A model generated the notes under the pieces. The model made no database searches and was not told the origin of the DNA. It worked only from the letters and a program-made list of their open reading frames with translations. From NCBI GenBank assembly GCA_005281725.1, contig SSBO01000003.1, positions 7,903,621 through 7,967,620 of the forward strand: a DNA stretch of 64,000 nucleotides, given 5' to 3'. The position numbers and the translations under genes are program-made. Origin of the DNA: Wuchereria bancrofti. Its lineage: Eukaryota > Nematoda > Chromadorea > Rhabditida > Onchocercidae. The number at the start of each line of letters is the position of its first letter. Position 1 is the first letter of the stretch. Shown here piece after piece: positions 33,001 to 47,900 of the stretch.

Positions 33001-35860
33001 CAATAGAATAATATTAACTAATAAAATTTTTTAATTACAAATAATTAATAACAATGAAGCAAATTCTTCTCTTTCATCATAAAAATTCATCATAGAAGAT
33101 AAAAGTTAATTTATTGTTGCTGCCTTATGAAGTTTTTATTATAATAAGAAATTTTTCTCATTTTGTTTTCTAAATTATGTTAGAATTGTTTCTAGCATTC
33201 GTAAATGATATCTTATTGGAGAACGTATTGTAAGGAAATGTTGAATGTTTTGTTTTTATTGACATCTTTATTTTTTACTGCAATAGATTTCATGTTATTC
33301 CATTACAAACAATAAATTTATAATATTACACCTTCTGATGATGCAAATTTACTTCTCACAAAATATCAAATTGAAAAATTTTTTGATGCATAATAAATAA
33401 ATATTACGTATTAGCACAACATATTTTCTGTATTTTCTATATATATTATTACATATTTTCTGTAAATGCTAACATTATTATTAAATGTATCAAAAATTTT
33501 GGAAATTTTTTAAAAATTCTTTCAATGGAATAAAAAGAAAAAAATTGCTAAAAGATTTCATATCATTTAAACTTTTTTCTTTCCTTTTTTAAAAACTTTT
33601 CTATTTATAGCAATGAACTAAACTAAATTTGAACAAAAACAACAAAAAAAAAAAAAAAAAAACTGCAGGATATAGTACGAATTTGTTTGGGTAATTTGGA
33701 ATAAAATTTACGATTACTTTCATTTAAAAAAAAAAAAAAATGCACAACACAGATATTCACGGATGCCATCAAACTGTCGCATGATTTTTATCGTTATAAT
33801 TAATATTTTGACATGTGGAGAAAGATTCAGGTCAACGATGATCACTAATAATGAATGATACATATAACGATTGTAATGCAGTAACCGTTGTTGAATCATA
33901 TTGTTGTTTTCCACATTTCTGATTTCTAATTGAATTATAAATTTCTAATTGATGACTGATATCAAAACACAGGCAAGATTAACTATATGAAGATAACATA
34001 AATTTTTACAAATTTTATTCGAAATAATATAAATTTTATGAAGATAACATAAATTTCATGTGGAGTCAACGTAAATTTTACAACTGAAAAAAAAGAAGAC
34101 AAAAGAGAAGATAAAAAAATTGGCAAAAAAAATTAAGACATAAAAATTTGGTGAAATTTTTTAAAATTAATGACTTTTATTTTATTATATTAAAATTTTG
34201 CTTTAATTTTTTGTTTCGTTGAATTAAGATTTATTAAAATTTTGTTTTCGCCTTGAGTTACAATTATTGATGTATATTCAATTGAAAAGTATATTCAATT
34301 GAACTGAAATAATAAACAAAAATTATGGTGAAAGTTTTCTTTAGTTAAAATCCAATATTTTTTATTTAGCTTCAATAAAACTGTTTCACAATTTCATCTA
34401 ATTGTTGCTTTTTAATTTGAAACAAATTCCAATATAAATACTAAAAATAAAAATATATGCCATATTGATGTTTTGATTTATTGTGTTAAATAACATTCAT
34501 TTCTTTGTACTTCCGTTCATTGCAATTTTCATTAATTAAAAAAAAAAAGAATGTGTAAATTATTTGTTTTTTTCTTCACCTTCCATTCATTTATTGGGTA
34601 TTTCTGATAATTTATTGGCAAAATTAATGATTAACATAAATTTTGTGAGAAATTTAAATTTACAATCTTTTTTCTTTCAATTTTTCCTTATATTTTAAGT
34701 TAAATTTATAGTTGAAAGACAATTTTTGTACATTCCATACAATATCAAATGATATCGGCAAATCATATCAGTTGATGATAGAAACATACGAAAACGATAC
34801 TGACAAATAGACACACACACATACACACATACACATACACACACATACATACATGCAGCATTTCATACACTTTAGATAAAAGTAGGCAGGCGTTGTTACG
34901 AGTGGAAGGAAGGTGCAAAAGGTTGATGATGGTGAATATATTGGTAGTAATGAATATGAAAAGGGTTGCGTGAACCGAAAACGGCCATGAACCCCGTTTG
35001 AAGTGTACCGTTCAACCCTGTTAATTCTCTCCAATTTTGCCCCCCCAAACGTTCTCAAAACTATTCATTTTAGGTGATTATCTTAGACGAAACTAATCAT
35101 TTGCTATTATTTTATATCAATAGATATATTTATATTAAAAAAAAATTTTTTTTATTCAATAATTTAGATTAATTTTCACACACAGAAGGAAAAATCTTAT
35201 TATTATATATACTTAAGTTACAATATCTTTTTTAAATTAAATTGTTTTTATTTGTTGTATGATGAATTATATAAATTTAAAAAATATATTGTAAATCAAC
35301 AAATTTCAAGTTAAATTAAGATAGAAATTACAATATTCAAATATTTCATTTTTTTTCTTTGGATACTTTTTTCCTTTAATTATATGTATATATAGTTAAT
35401 ATATTGTTTCGTATTTGAATATAATAAAGCGCTCTATAATTTTTGAAGAAAAACATAATATAATTGTAACATTTAATTAATTCCTTTTATGATTAGAGAT
35501 TAAAGTATTTATTTTTTCATATTGCTTTGTGTTACATTTTGTATTAATTACTTTATTAATCATTGTTTTCTTTTGATCCAAATATTTCATTTTTAATGCT
35601 TTTTCAAGTGTTGGAAAATAAAATAAAAAGAAAAAAAAGAAGAATTAACCAATTGAATTCTATCATCAATAGGTTTGAACTAATGAAGAAAAGAAAATAA
35701 TTCAAGTAAAAAATTTAGAAAAGAAAAAAACAAAATCATTTTTATTTAAATAATAAACACTTTTCATCATGTGAAAATGTCATCAAATCTTATTATGAAA
35801 GCTTATCGTTCCAATTAACCATTAAATCTTGAATTAATAAAAATAATTTGTTAATTATTT
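33001..35860. other. AT-rich intergenic with simple repeats
   Basis: No gene supported. Contains ATT-type microsatellite just left (32518-32610), long A runs (33640-33662, 33724-33739) and a (CA)n/(CATA)n tract. Confidence 0.5.
34808..34860. repeat. (CA)n microsatellite
   Basis: Alternating ACACAC and ACATAC units over about 50 bp. Confidence 0.85.
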
Positions 35861-35864
35861 TTAG

Positions 35865-35890
35865 CAAAATTCGCGTATATGGGACAATAT
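35865..35890 (+). CDS. tentative first coding exon of the myosin gene
   Basis: An acceptor (TTATTTTTAG) is followed by a short tract with ATGGGACAATAT and then GTTAAC. Used as MGQY ending at phase 0 it would join the first certain myosin exon at 37313. An alternative donor five codons later (CAAGGTATTC) is out of phase. Very weak; the true 5' end may be further left. Confidence 0.2.
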
Positions 35891-35899
35891 GTTAACCAC

Positions 35900-37312
35900 T
35901 ATTTGCAAGGTATTCATGCTATCAGCTATTATTATTTTTTTTTTATTGCATATTAATTAAGATTGTGAACTTTAGAGTAATTAATAGAAAAACAATTTTA
36001 AATAGAAATTTTAAAAAATTTGCCATTGCATATCCATATAATTATTAATATTTCAAACTGGCATAACTGTGAAATTCACTGATATTTCTAAAATAAATTC
36101 AGTATAATTAAATGTAGTGGAAAGCTTAATGCTTTTCTCACCTTTAATTTAATAATTTCAATTACGAACCTTTAAAATCCTAATTAAGAATTAACGATAA
36201 TTTAAAAATGACAGATTAATTCATATGGTAAAAATTACAGAATTCTGTTAAAAGCCTTTTTTAAAAAAAAAATCTTTTTTTCTTCACTAAGCAAAATATA
36301 TATGAAATACAAATTAGAATTTTCTTTTTTTTATTTTTTCTTTTGTTGTAGATAAAAATCTAAAAACAAAGAAAAAATGGAACAAAAGAAGAAAAAACAG
36401 TAGCTTTGTTCATACGGAAAAAATTATTTTTGATTAAAATTTTCACAATACATTTACCTTATCATGAAGTCTTTTAAATGAAATTAAGTGACAAAAAGTG
36501 GAAAGGAGGAGGGGAAAGTGGAATTTAAATTTGGGAAGACGATAGTTGGATGAATTCCTTCTTTTTACTTTTTGCTTCGTTTTTTCTTTTCTTTCTTTTT
36601 TCTTCTTTTTTTTTTGTCGAGCCAATCAACACATAACCAAATGAGAGTCAAATTTAACACCCTTATGCAATTAACATGGCACAGTGACCCCAAAAAATAA
36701 TCGAATAACAGAATAATACGAATGAAAAATTTTTTGCAATCATACATTAAAGATTTCGTAAATAATTTCAATAGCAATTTGATAAAAATTAAATTTGTCA
36801 GTTTGTAAGATTGATGAAAATATTATTAAAAACTGATTTACGATAGATAATTTGAAAAATTCTTATCAAATATGTTGTAACATAATAAAAGAATATTTAT
36901 ACCAAAAAAATTTCAGGGATGATATAAATGGAAGTAATGATTTGTAGAGGAAGAAATGATAATATAATATGATAATTTGTGACGATAATTTTATGGATAA
37001 AAAAATTTTCAGATGATAATTTCATTTCATCGTTAAATTAATAAATAATAAGTAAAAGAGGTCTTCAAATTACCAACATTTATCAATTAATGATGGTTTT
37101 CAGAAATTACTTTATTCTAATTGATTAATTTTTTGTGATTGATAATTGCTAAACTATAGTTAATGCTTAATGAAATGCATTTAGCAATAAGAACTAATGA
37201 AAATGTATTCATAAGTAAAAATGAACAACAATCATATCACAAAATTACAGATTAGAAATTTTATAAAATAATTATTCAAACATTTGAGATTTAATTTTAA
37301 AATTTATTTTAG
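35900..37312. other. 5' intron or upstream region of the myosin gene
   Basis: AT-rich, long A/T runs, no convincing exon. Frames on the minus strand at 36443-36777 are low-complexity Lys-rich noise. Confidence 0.4.
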
Positions 37313-38946
37313 GGTCAGCCAGTATGGCTTCTTGTAAACAATGGAAAGGCTCTTTGGGAACCAGCGTTAATAGTTGAAACTGATCCTCTAACCGTGCAAT
37401 GCATTCAAAATGTTTGTATCATTTCATCTTTTATCTATTTGATAATTTCATAATTTTTCTAAATTTTCAATTTAATTTTAAATTGATTTATGAACTATAT
37501 AAATCAAATTTATATTTGTTGTATGTTAATTCTGATATAAGATCATTTTGATTATAAACAAATTCCCTGCTTATCAGTATATAATTTTTCAATCATTAAT
37601 TAAAAAAATTAATTACAGGGTCAAACAATTCCGTTAGAGAATACAGTTAGACTTACCGAACGGAAATTATTCGATCCAAATACTGAAAATTTAGCTACTA
37701 TTCCGTATGCTTTCTTTTTTGGTACTAGTAAAAAATCAATAAAGATTTTAAATATAAAATTTTATTCATAATTAAAAAATTTAAAGAAATATGCTTAATA
37801 AAAAATTTATTTCCATAGAGATGAATCAGAATCAGCGCTCTTATTTGCTTTGCGGAAACGTTTCGATGCAAAACGTTTTTACGTACGTTTTATATTATCT
37901 TTATTTAATTAAGCATATAATATTATTATGTATATCCGATATAATCATTATGTTTCGTAATAAATTTAATAATACGACAATTAAGAGGTATGATGATAAT
38001 AACATGATATACATTTTTGGCTTATCTAATGAAGCTTATCATTTTTTAATATTTGAGTAATTTAGGATATAACAAAATGATCAAGAAATAGCTTATGATA
38101 ATATTTTTGACAATTTCCATTTCCAATTATTGCATTTGATGATAACGATAGTGATGTTGCAATAAATTTTGTACAATTATTGCAAATAATTCCAGATAAC
38201 GACATTTCGATATGTTTTTGTAGAATAAAAAAAATTTTAATTAAATTGTTAATAAATTATTATATGAATTTAAAAAATTTTGTAGACATTTGCTGGTGAT
38301 GTACTAATCGTATTAAATCCATACGATACATTATCAACAATTTTTGATAATACAGTACAGCAATTATACCGACAAAGCAGTAATCTCAATAGTTTACCAG
38401 CGTTAGCTGTTTTATAATTTTATTTACCATAAATGAATTTTTGATGATGATTGTTATTTATTTAATTAATTCGATTATAATTACCTGAAAGTCAGATGAA
38501 TATGATGATTCTATCATATTTTGCATCTTTTAAAATAATATTTGATTTATTTGAATGCTAATTACATGGATATGACAATTCTTGGTACATGTATTGCTCA
38601 AGTCCAATAAATATTCCATAATCAATTGGCTAAATATTCATTGATCTGTTTTCTTTATTTAATTCATCACAATTAATTCATGTTTCTAAAAACTTGTTTC
38701 CTGATACATTTTCTACAATTACAAATTTAGTTACTATGATAATGTCTCAAAAATTAAGTTAATAAAGGAATTTGTTATGATAGATTAAATGTAAACTTAA
38801 TTAAAAAAATTAAGTTAAAAAGTTAATTAACTTATTAATCAAAAGTTAGTTTCTGCTTTTTTTTACAGGCATATATTTTCCATTGCTCAGAAAGCTTTGG
38901 CATGTATTGAAAACGGACAATCAAAGCATGAATGCATTTGTTTTTG
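37313..38946 (+). CDS. myosin exons: N-terminal SH3-like fold and start of motor
   Basis: Exons 37313-37411, 37619-37704, 37819-37882, 38286-38401 and 38869-38946. They read [20 protein letters not shown], then [51 protein letters not shown] (equivalent to the TYAGSILVAVNPY region of the motor), [14 protein letters not shown] and [12 protein letters not shown]. For exon 4 of this set I chose the donor after CCAGC (GTTAGC), because it keeps phase and restores the LPxHIF motif. Confidence 0.9.
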
Positions 38947-41900
38947 GTATATAACTTCTAAATTAAAACAAATTAACTTAGATTGTTGCAAAAGTTATTG
39001 GATGAAACGAAAACAAAAATTTAAATAATAAAAATAAATATGTTTCAGTGTATTACTATCAAATATTATTATTTCTATATTTGATTTTCTAAATATTCAT
39101 TTCTTCATTTTAATATTTATAGTGGTGAATCAGGTTCTGGTAAAACATACAATTTAATACAATGTGCTAATTATTTAATCAACACTTCTACGCAGCATAC
39201 ATTACGACAAGCAGTTACTGTGCAACAGGTATAAATTATATTTTCTTTTTTTTTGATTCATTTTAAAAAATTACTAAAAAATTTTTTGAACAAATGATAT
39301 CAATGAAGACATAATTAAAATTTAGCAAATGTAAGAATAAACAAAATTCAATAAAATTTTAAATTTTTAACAAATAAAATTAAAATTTTATTAAAATTTT
39401 TTATTACGTAATATTTTAACTCATTTAAAAAATTTCCTTAATTATTGAATAAGCTTTTTAATATTCAACTTAAAGATTTATGTATATATCTCATTAATGT
39501 ATTGCATGAATCATAATTTGCTATACTATGAGAGTAATAAAGAAAAAAGATAAGTTAATTATTAATGAATTATAGTTGGAAGCAGTGGAACGTATACTCG
39601 ATGCATTTGGAAGTGCACGTACGTTAAAGAATACGCAAGGGACACGAATGAGTTATTTCATGGAAATGATTTATCGAAAGTAGATTTCATTTATTTTTTT
39701 TATGCAAGATTTTATGCATCAAAATTTTCATTAAATTGTTAAATAAATTTTTTAATATCTAATTTGATGATTGTTTTTTTTTACAAAGTTTTTCTAGCGC
39801 AACACTTATTGGTTTTTCTGTTCATACGGTTTCTCAACAACAACAACAACAACTGCAGCAACAACAATTACAACAACTTCAAATACACGTGGAACTTAGT
39901 CGAATTGTTAGCCAACGACTTGGTGAATGCAATTATAATGTATTCTATGAACTTTGTTCAAGTATGGATACTAATGAGAAACATAAATTGGGTCTAAAAA
40001 ATGAACAACAATATTTCTACTTAAATCAGGTAAATGATAAGATATTATCACATAACAAGAAATATGTAAAATAATCATAATTAAAAGCTGTTAATATGAT
40101 TTTCAAGGTTTAGGATGCAATTTGAAAATTTTTATATCGAATTTTTAACATGATTTGTAAATATATCAGTTTTATATTACACTATTGTAACCGATCTACT
40201 TAAAATGTTAAATTGGAAAGAATTAATTACCATTTTTTATAATACTTTATTAGTTTTAGTGGTAATAAATAATAAAATTTATCAATTTCTATTCAACTAT
40301 AACATTAACTGTGATAATTTAGGGTAAAGTTTCAATGGATCCGATAATGCTACGTAAAAAATACGAAAACCTTTGCAATTCATTAGAGTTATTAGATATT
40401 GGTGAACATCAACAAGATTTCATTCAACATATTCTGGCTGCTATTTTGCATATTGGAAATTTGTTTTTTAAGGTTACTAAGGTAATCATTGTTTTACTTA
40501 TTATTAGCAAAATCTCTTTTTTTTTAAGAAATTTTGAAGAATTAGAAAATTAAAAAATTAAAAACTAAAATTTTTTAGCAGAGAACTGGTGCTATAAATG
40601 AAGCGAATGATCAATCTAGTGATTTTGTGACTGTTGTTGAAATAAGCAACGAACAAGAGCTAAAATGGTGTGCTTATTTGTTGGAGGTTGATTTGGGATC
40701 GTTGTGTCAATTATTAACACAAAAAGAAGTGGTTAGTTGAATTAAAAGTTTTGCAAAAAAAAAAAATAATTTAAAATTGATAGGCTTTCTAATATTTATG
40801 AAATTTAATAAACTACAAGAATTCCAAATTGTTGAGGTAGATTAAAATGTCGCTAAACACTAGTATTGTCAAGCTAATAGTTTGGAATAATTTGAATGAG
40901 AAATTTGATTAATTTTAAATATCACAATAATCACAATTGAATTTGAGATCATTCAAAGAGAACCAAAATACAGAATTAATTGATATAAATAAGGATTGAA
41001 GTATAAAACTTATTAAACAGTATTCAATAAAACAAAATTATCCGTATGCATATTGCAATTAAAAAATAAATGTGGAAAGTTTTAATTGTAGTAGAATTAT
41101 AACATAATTAACATAAATAACATAATTTGTTGACCGCTAAAAATTTGAAACTACTATTTCAGAAGACCAGTGAGGAAAGTGAAATAGCACTAGTACCATT
41201 AAGCATTGAACAAGCATTAGATGTCAGGTAACTTTTAAAAATTGAAAGCTTTTAAAATTATTTGTTGTTTACTTATTTGTTATATTTGTCATTTGTTGTT
41301 TACCTACAGAATTTATCTATTGCTTAATTTTTGAAACAAATTATTTGTTGGATTGCTTTTTCCTCTTCGTAATCATTATTTTGAAAAATTTCAAAATAAT
41401 GAAAGAGAAAAAGAAATCACAGATGTATTTTGATATAACATATTACAGAGATTCACTTGCTCAATTATTGTATGAGCAGTTAGTTGATTGGATCTTGCAA
41501 CGTATCAATGGAACAACAACGAATGGATGTAACTTTATTAACAGTAATAATATGGCTACAATTACACTTATTGATTGTTACGGTTTTGAGGTAAGTATAT
41601 TTCTTGTTTTTAAGTCATTTAATACTTGTTTATTATTTGATAATTTAATTACATATCAGTGCTTTTTCTGAAAATTTTACCCGCAATTCAAAATTGCTCC
41701 ATTTAATTAAAATTAAATTGTTTATTGTTTCAGAGCACTTTTGTTCTTCAAAAGGAATTTAATTTTGGTGAAATATTTATATTCTATCATATGAATAATA
41801 TATCCAAATTTAAAATTGAAAAAAGAAATAAAGCTACGATGGACAATATAGAATTATTGTACTGAAATTGATTTAGTAAAAATTGAAGTACTAGCAGTAA

Positions 41901-44900
41901 TTTAATAAAATCGATGTCACTCAAACAAAATTTATTGTTTACATTGATTAATAAATGATTTATTTGCAGCGTTCCACAGGTATGAATGGATTTGAGCAGT
42001 TTTGCATTAATTTGTATAATGAGCGATTGGAATGGTACTATCAGCAAAAAGTACTAAGAGAATTGCAATGGGAATATCAAAAAGATAACATTTCAGGAGT
42101 TGATACGCAAGTAAATTTTTCAAACAAAATTGATAAACAAGTAAAGCTTAAAAGTAAACTTTTAGTGAATGTTAATTGTTAAAAATATGTAATATATTCG
42201 ATTTAGCATATTAAACATTAATAGATTTAACAGCATTCTTGAAATTGAAACTTGAAAAATAAATATAAATAATTTAATTCGATGTAAAAAGTTTCCATTT
42301 TTATAGTCTAATCAATGGTTTAATAATGAACCAGTTATTGAATTACTCCTTCAACGTCCAAATGGCTTACTTCCAGCACTAGATGATGAAACGAAATTTC
42401 CTAAAGTTTGTTTTATTTCCTAATCCTTCTTATTGTTTTCTATTTTTTCGGATCCGGAAGCCACATATAATTATTTTATAACAGATATATAACAGATAAT
42501 TCTTTTTTAACTGAGAAAATTCATGATACTATCTCTTTTTCTGCAAATCCGATTCTGCATTAAAGAAGGTATTGTCCATCAAATAGTAAAAATTAATTGG
42601 CGAACCTGAAATAAAAAATTTTTCAAAATCTATGAAAATATCGTATCCAAATAAAATTTTACCATTTCAAGGCATCTGCTGCTCGTTATTTGCAACAGTG
42701 TATTCTCAATCATCAACAATCTCCTCGACAGTTGTTTACTACTAAAACTATATCAACAACAACAGCAGCAACAACAACATCAACGACAGCAACAACAACA
42801 ACAGCAACAATTGTTTCTGGCTCAACAGTAATGGATAGACATGAATTTGCTATTCGCCATTATGCTGGTCAAATTTGGTATGATTGCGCTCAATTTGTGG
42901 AAAAGAATCGCTTGCAAATTAGATCGGAAACAATAAAGCTACTTGCTAATAGCCAAAATTCGGTAAAAACAAATTTAATATGTCTTTTTTGCAATAATTA
43001 ACAGTTATCATATATTGAATTGTGAATGAGATTATATCAAAATATAATTAAATGATTGTAGACAATTTGCGATATAAATTTATCAGTAATTTGCAATAAA
43101 TTATATTCGATTTCTTGAATTATTTTCCATAAATATAGTCTGAAAATTCAAGAACGAGAAACAAAAATTGATTAATTGATTTAATTGCTCAGTAAATTTT
43201 GAATTAAACAAAATACAATAAATATTTTTATAGTCAATTGCTCAAATGTTTCGATCTTTTATAACAAAAAGTACGAAATCAGCACCGCAAAAGTTATCGG
43301 ATGGAACAATTTATGTTGCTCAACGATATAATCGAGCGGCAAAAGCACTTATTGATAAAATGAATAAGTAAAGTTCCACTTACCAATATTTTTTGAATCA
43401 TATCTTGTAAAAAGTTACTGTGAAAGTATCGTACCCATCCACAAACTTTTGAAAGGTTACGGTAAGAATATCGTATGCATCTATTAACCTAAATAAATTT
43501 AAAATGATGCTTTAACTTACAGATTCGATTTCTTGTTTTGAATTGCAACGATTAATCCTTATCAATCAATATACACGTGAAATGTTAGCAATGATATGTA
43601 TGCATATTACCTGATTGCATGTTACAGAGGTACTGTACAATTTGTACGTTGTATGCGTAGTAATCAGGAACGTGAAACGCTGAAATTTTGTCCTCAAACA
43701 GTGGCACGGCAGCTAAGATCACTTTCATTGCTTGCTACCACCAATAATTATCGTTTTGGATTCCCACATCGAGAATCATTTGATCGATTCGCCGTAAGGT
43801 TCGAAAATTTTTCAAGCAAAATTCAATTTCATATTGTTATTAAATCATTCACATTTTCCGAATTTGTGATTCCATATGACTTCACAAATTTTTATTGTGA
43901 AATTTCATAGCTACTAAAAAGAAAACAAAAGAAAAAATACAGTTACTCACAAATACGAATCAACAGATATAAAAATTAGAATTAGGAAGGAATAAAAGCA
44001 ACTTTTCGATAAAATGAAATAATTATAAAAATTCAGATATCGATGTTTATTACCATTAGACATAGCTCATTATCAAACGGTATACGAATTATCTAAAGAT
44101 ATCCTTGAACAGCAGGGTAATAAATTCCATCAACACTACCGATTAGGTAAGCAGCTCATTAATATTTTTTTTCTAAATTTCAAAAATCATTTAAAAGATT
44201 AGAAATTCTTCAAGTTATATATCATCTTTAATTCACTGAGTTTGACTCATGTTTACTTCTTTTATTTTTTACCAGGTAAAACGCAAGTATTTATGCGTGA
44301 ACCATTACGTGAACACTTGGAAACTCGTCGTAATGTACTACTTGATAGTTCCGCTATTGTAATACAAAAAAATTTACGGAAATGGTTAGCAGAACGGAAA
44401 TTTGCAAGGAAACAACATGCTGCTATAGTCTTACAATCGGGTTTACGAGGATGGCGTGCAAGGTAAATAGAAGGAAAATCAATAATTCCCATCTTACACT
44501 ATTAATTAGCCAAAAAAAAAAAATTAGCAAATTCTATTAAAGAGTAATAAAATTTGCAACTTATATATTGAAGACGTGAAGTTGAACGTCGTCGAAAAGA
44601 AATTCGTAAAGCTATTGATATGGAAACGCGAAAGATACGTCGCTTGAATTTATATGCAGAAACGGAGGAAGGATGTGAAAACAATACCGTATTAGCAACA
44701 GAATATAATCGAACAATAGATTCAGCATCTCTAGCTGATGTACAGTATTTAGATTTACCAAAAAGCGTTGAAAATGATTTGAAAAGTGGATTATTTTCTA
44801 ACAGGTAGGTATTATCAATTATTTTAATCACCATATGATCAGTAAAATTTTAGAGATGTGATTTAATTTACTGAAGTCATAAAATTTACTTAACTAATAA

Positions 44901-47900
44901 GCAATTAGAAGAATATTTAAAGTAAAAATAAATTTGCTTAAATAATCAACAAATTTGCAGAATGTCTGATATTCGAACTGTATATTATTATATTCCATAT
45001 AACAAGCGTATTGGTAAATCGTTAGAACTTCCTATGGAAACCATTGAACAGTTTGCAGAAAATAATTTTAAAGTATGTATTAAGTTAACGTAAGCTATGA
45101 CAACAAATTACGTGAACTTTGCTCTACGACTGCTATGCAATCATAAATGATCACTAAATAGATTAAAACATTAAAACTATCAAATTTTGGCCTGCAAATA
45201 AATAATATTTTAAATTCTATGAAAAGTCCGCGAATAAATGAATAATTAACAAAAATAAAATTATCGAAGTTCATAGCAAATTTTTAAATTCCAACTAATC
45301 ACATGTTTATTCTAAATTTTATATATATAAAAAAGATACTAGAATTTATTTTTAAACTTGAATTATTCATTAATAAAACATGCAACGGTAGTGATTATTT
45401 CCTTTTCTCCTAATCAATTCGTTATTTTAAAAGATGGTAAATGTAAAAAAAAAATTGAATTAATGAATTATTATTAATTTATTTGTAGGGTCATTTGTTG
45501 CAAATGCGACGTGAACCAATTGCTACACCATTTTTGCATAAAGAAACTGAAATGGAATTTAATCAATCGTTGGAAATGTTTGCAATGATATTACAATATA
45601 TGAATAATGCACAAATGAATTGTGAACAATTAGCAATTCTTGGCAAAGCAATAATTCAAATAGTAAGTGTTATTGCAATTAAATTCATATACACTGATCT
45701 ATCATTCATTTTTGCAAATAAAATTTGAAATAACTTGAGTTTATTCATCATATAATTTAAAATGCTGTATAATTTATAATCTGTCCTCTAACTTATCAAA
45801 ATGATCCAATTTATCTTGCAATTTCTTATTTTGTTCCAATGATTTATTCATTGAAATGTTACTTAACAAAATATTTTGAACTATGGTTCATTTTTATAAC
45901 ATATGTAAAAGTTAAAATAATTTGATCATAGGTCATGATTTTATGACTTAGAATCTTACTATTATTATTGGTATTAAATGCGTGATAAAATAAATCTGAT
46001 AACTATTCTCTAATCATCGATAATCTGTTAGTCATTGTATATCTCACCTGTAAATCGTTTTGTTTAATAGTCGGTGATAATATTAGTAAAATCAATAAAT
46101 TATTCTTAATTATAATAGTTTTATTCTTATTTCTCTTATTTTATATTTTGTTAACATTCCTCTTAACTATTCTTAATTATACTAGTTTAAAAAATGAATT
46201 GAAAAAAAATTGTCATCTTGTTTTTGTGAATTTAAGAGAAAAAAGTAAATTCAAAAGTTGAAATTTTGAAATTGCTATTTTGAATTAATTAAGGAATTTC
46301 GTCATAAGAAATGAAAAAAGAAAGCTTAACTCTTCGTTTTTCTTTTAATGTTGTAAATAGAAAAAATAAATTTTAATTATATATAAATTTTAGAAGTAAA
46401 ATTTAGGCATTAGATAATCCGACACAAAGGGATGAACTTTTGGTACAACTTTGTAATCAAACATATCGTAACGGAGTGAAAAATAATGCTGATAAAGCTT
46501 GGACGTTACTTCTTGGTGCAATTAATAGTTTCACACCTTCACCACAACTATTTCCTGCTCTTATGAAGTAAGTTTCATATTTTCATCATAACTCTTTCCT
46601 AAGTAAATTTCATATTTTCGTAAATTTTATACCTTTACCATAGCTCTATCCTTTTACTATAAAATAAGTTTTTTTAATGAAAAATAAATAATGAAACTTT
46701 AATTATTATGGGATAAAAAATTCAAATTGTTTGCAATTTTGCGAAATACCAGTAGAAAATATATTGATTGATACAAAGAAATTAACAAATTTTAGGAAAA
46801 AATGAAGTGATGTTAGATATTAAATGATGATATAGTATGAAACAGAATAGTTTTTTAAATATTTGATTTTTCTTTTCTTTTATTTTAAATTTAAATTCAT
46901 AGTTATTTCGAACAACAAACACCAAATTTATCACGACAATTAATCGATAGCTTACTACGACAACGTATTGGTAATAAAGATTCACCGAAACTTCGTTATT
47001 TTGCACCAACATTCCTCGAACAGGTGAATTTTCTCTTTTTTTACTACCCAGCGTAATTAATTACCTATTATTATTATTATACGGGGTGACATTTTGCTAT
47101 GACAATATTGAATAACATTTGAAAATAAAAACGAATGCATTCCAAAAGATAAGAATATTATAAAATAAATGATACTAATATTGTTATATTATTTAGGTTA
47201 ATTTTTTCCACATAAAAACGCAACCCATTCTCAAATAATTAAATTAGTATGTTAATTAATTTTGAATCGGAAAATATTTCTTATCACTCACATTTTATCT
47301 AATTTTTGTAATTTAGAAATTTAAGAAATTCAATGACAAATTAATGACAAATTGCATTTTGACTTTTTTTTATAGAAGGTGTACTATACAAATGGTTTTT
47401 TATTTTCTTTATTTCTCAATATATAACAATGATATGAATTATTCTGAATCATTAAAATTAACAAAAAAAAAAAAAAATGAATCAAATTTTTTTATATGAC
47501 ATTAGCATAACTTTTTTCTAAATTTGAATTTGTTAAATCATACATAATTTATATTAATTAGTTCCATTTCATTAAATCATTAACATAGATTTCTTCTCTT
47601 TTTTTATTTTTTCTTTTTTTAAGGCTAGTTTTAAACAACAACAAACTTCTGTATTACGAATTAAATGTGCTGATCAACATGAAGCATTATTTGAAGTGCA
47701 TTCTTGGATGACTGCTGATGAATTAGCACAAAGATGTTTGCAAATTCGGTGAATTTTTTGATAATTTAATTCTAGTGATTAACTAATTAATTAATCATTT
47801 ATCATTTTGTAACTTTAATTTGAGTAATTTTAATTTAAACATTTCTTATAGTGGTATTGGTGATCCAGATGGTTGGACATTAAGTGTAGAAGATGAACGT

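Noticed and set aside
34768..35058. 96-codon minus frame with Cys/Val repeats
   Set aside because: The Cys/Val part is the translated (CA)n microsatellite; the rest has no splice support.
36443..36777. Lys/Arg-rich minus frames
   Set aside because: Low-complexity poly-T/C DNA on the + strand; no coding signature.
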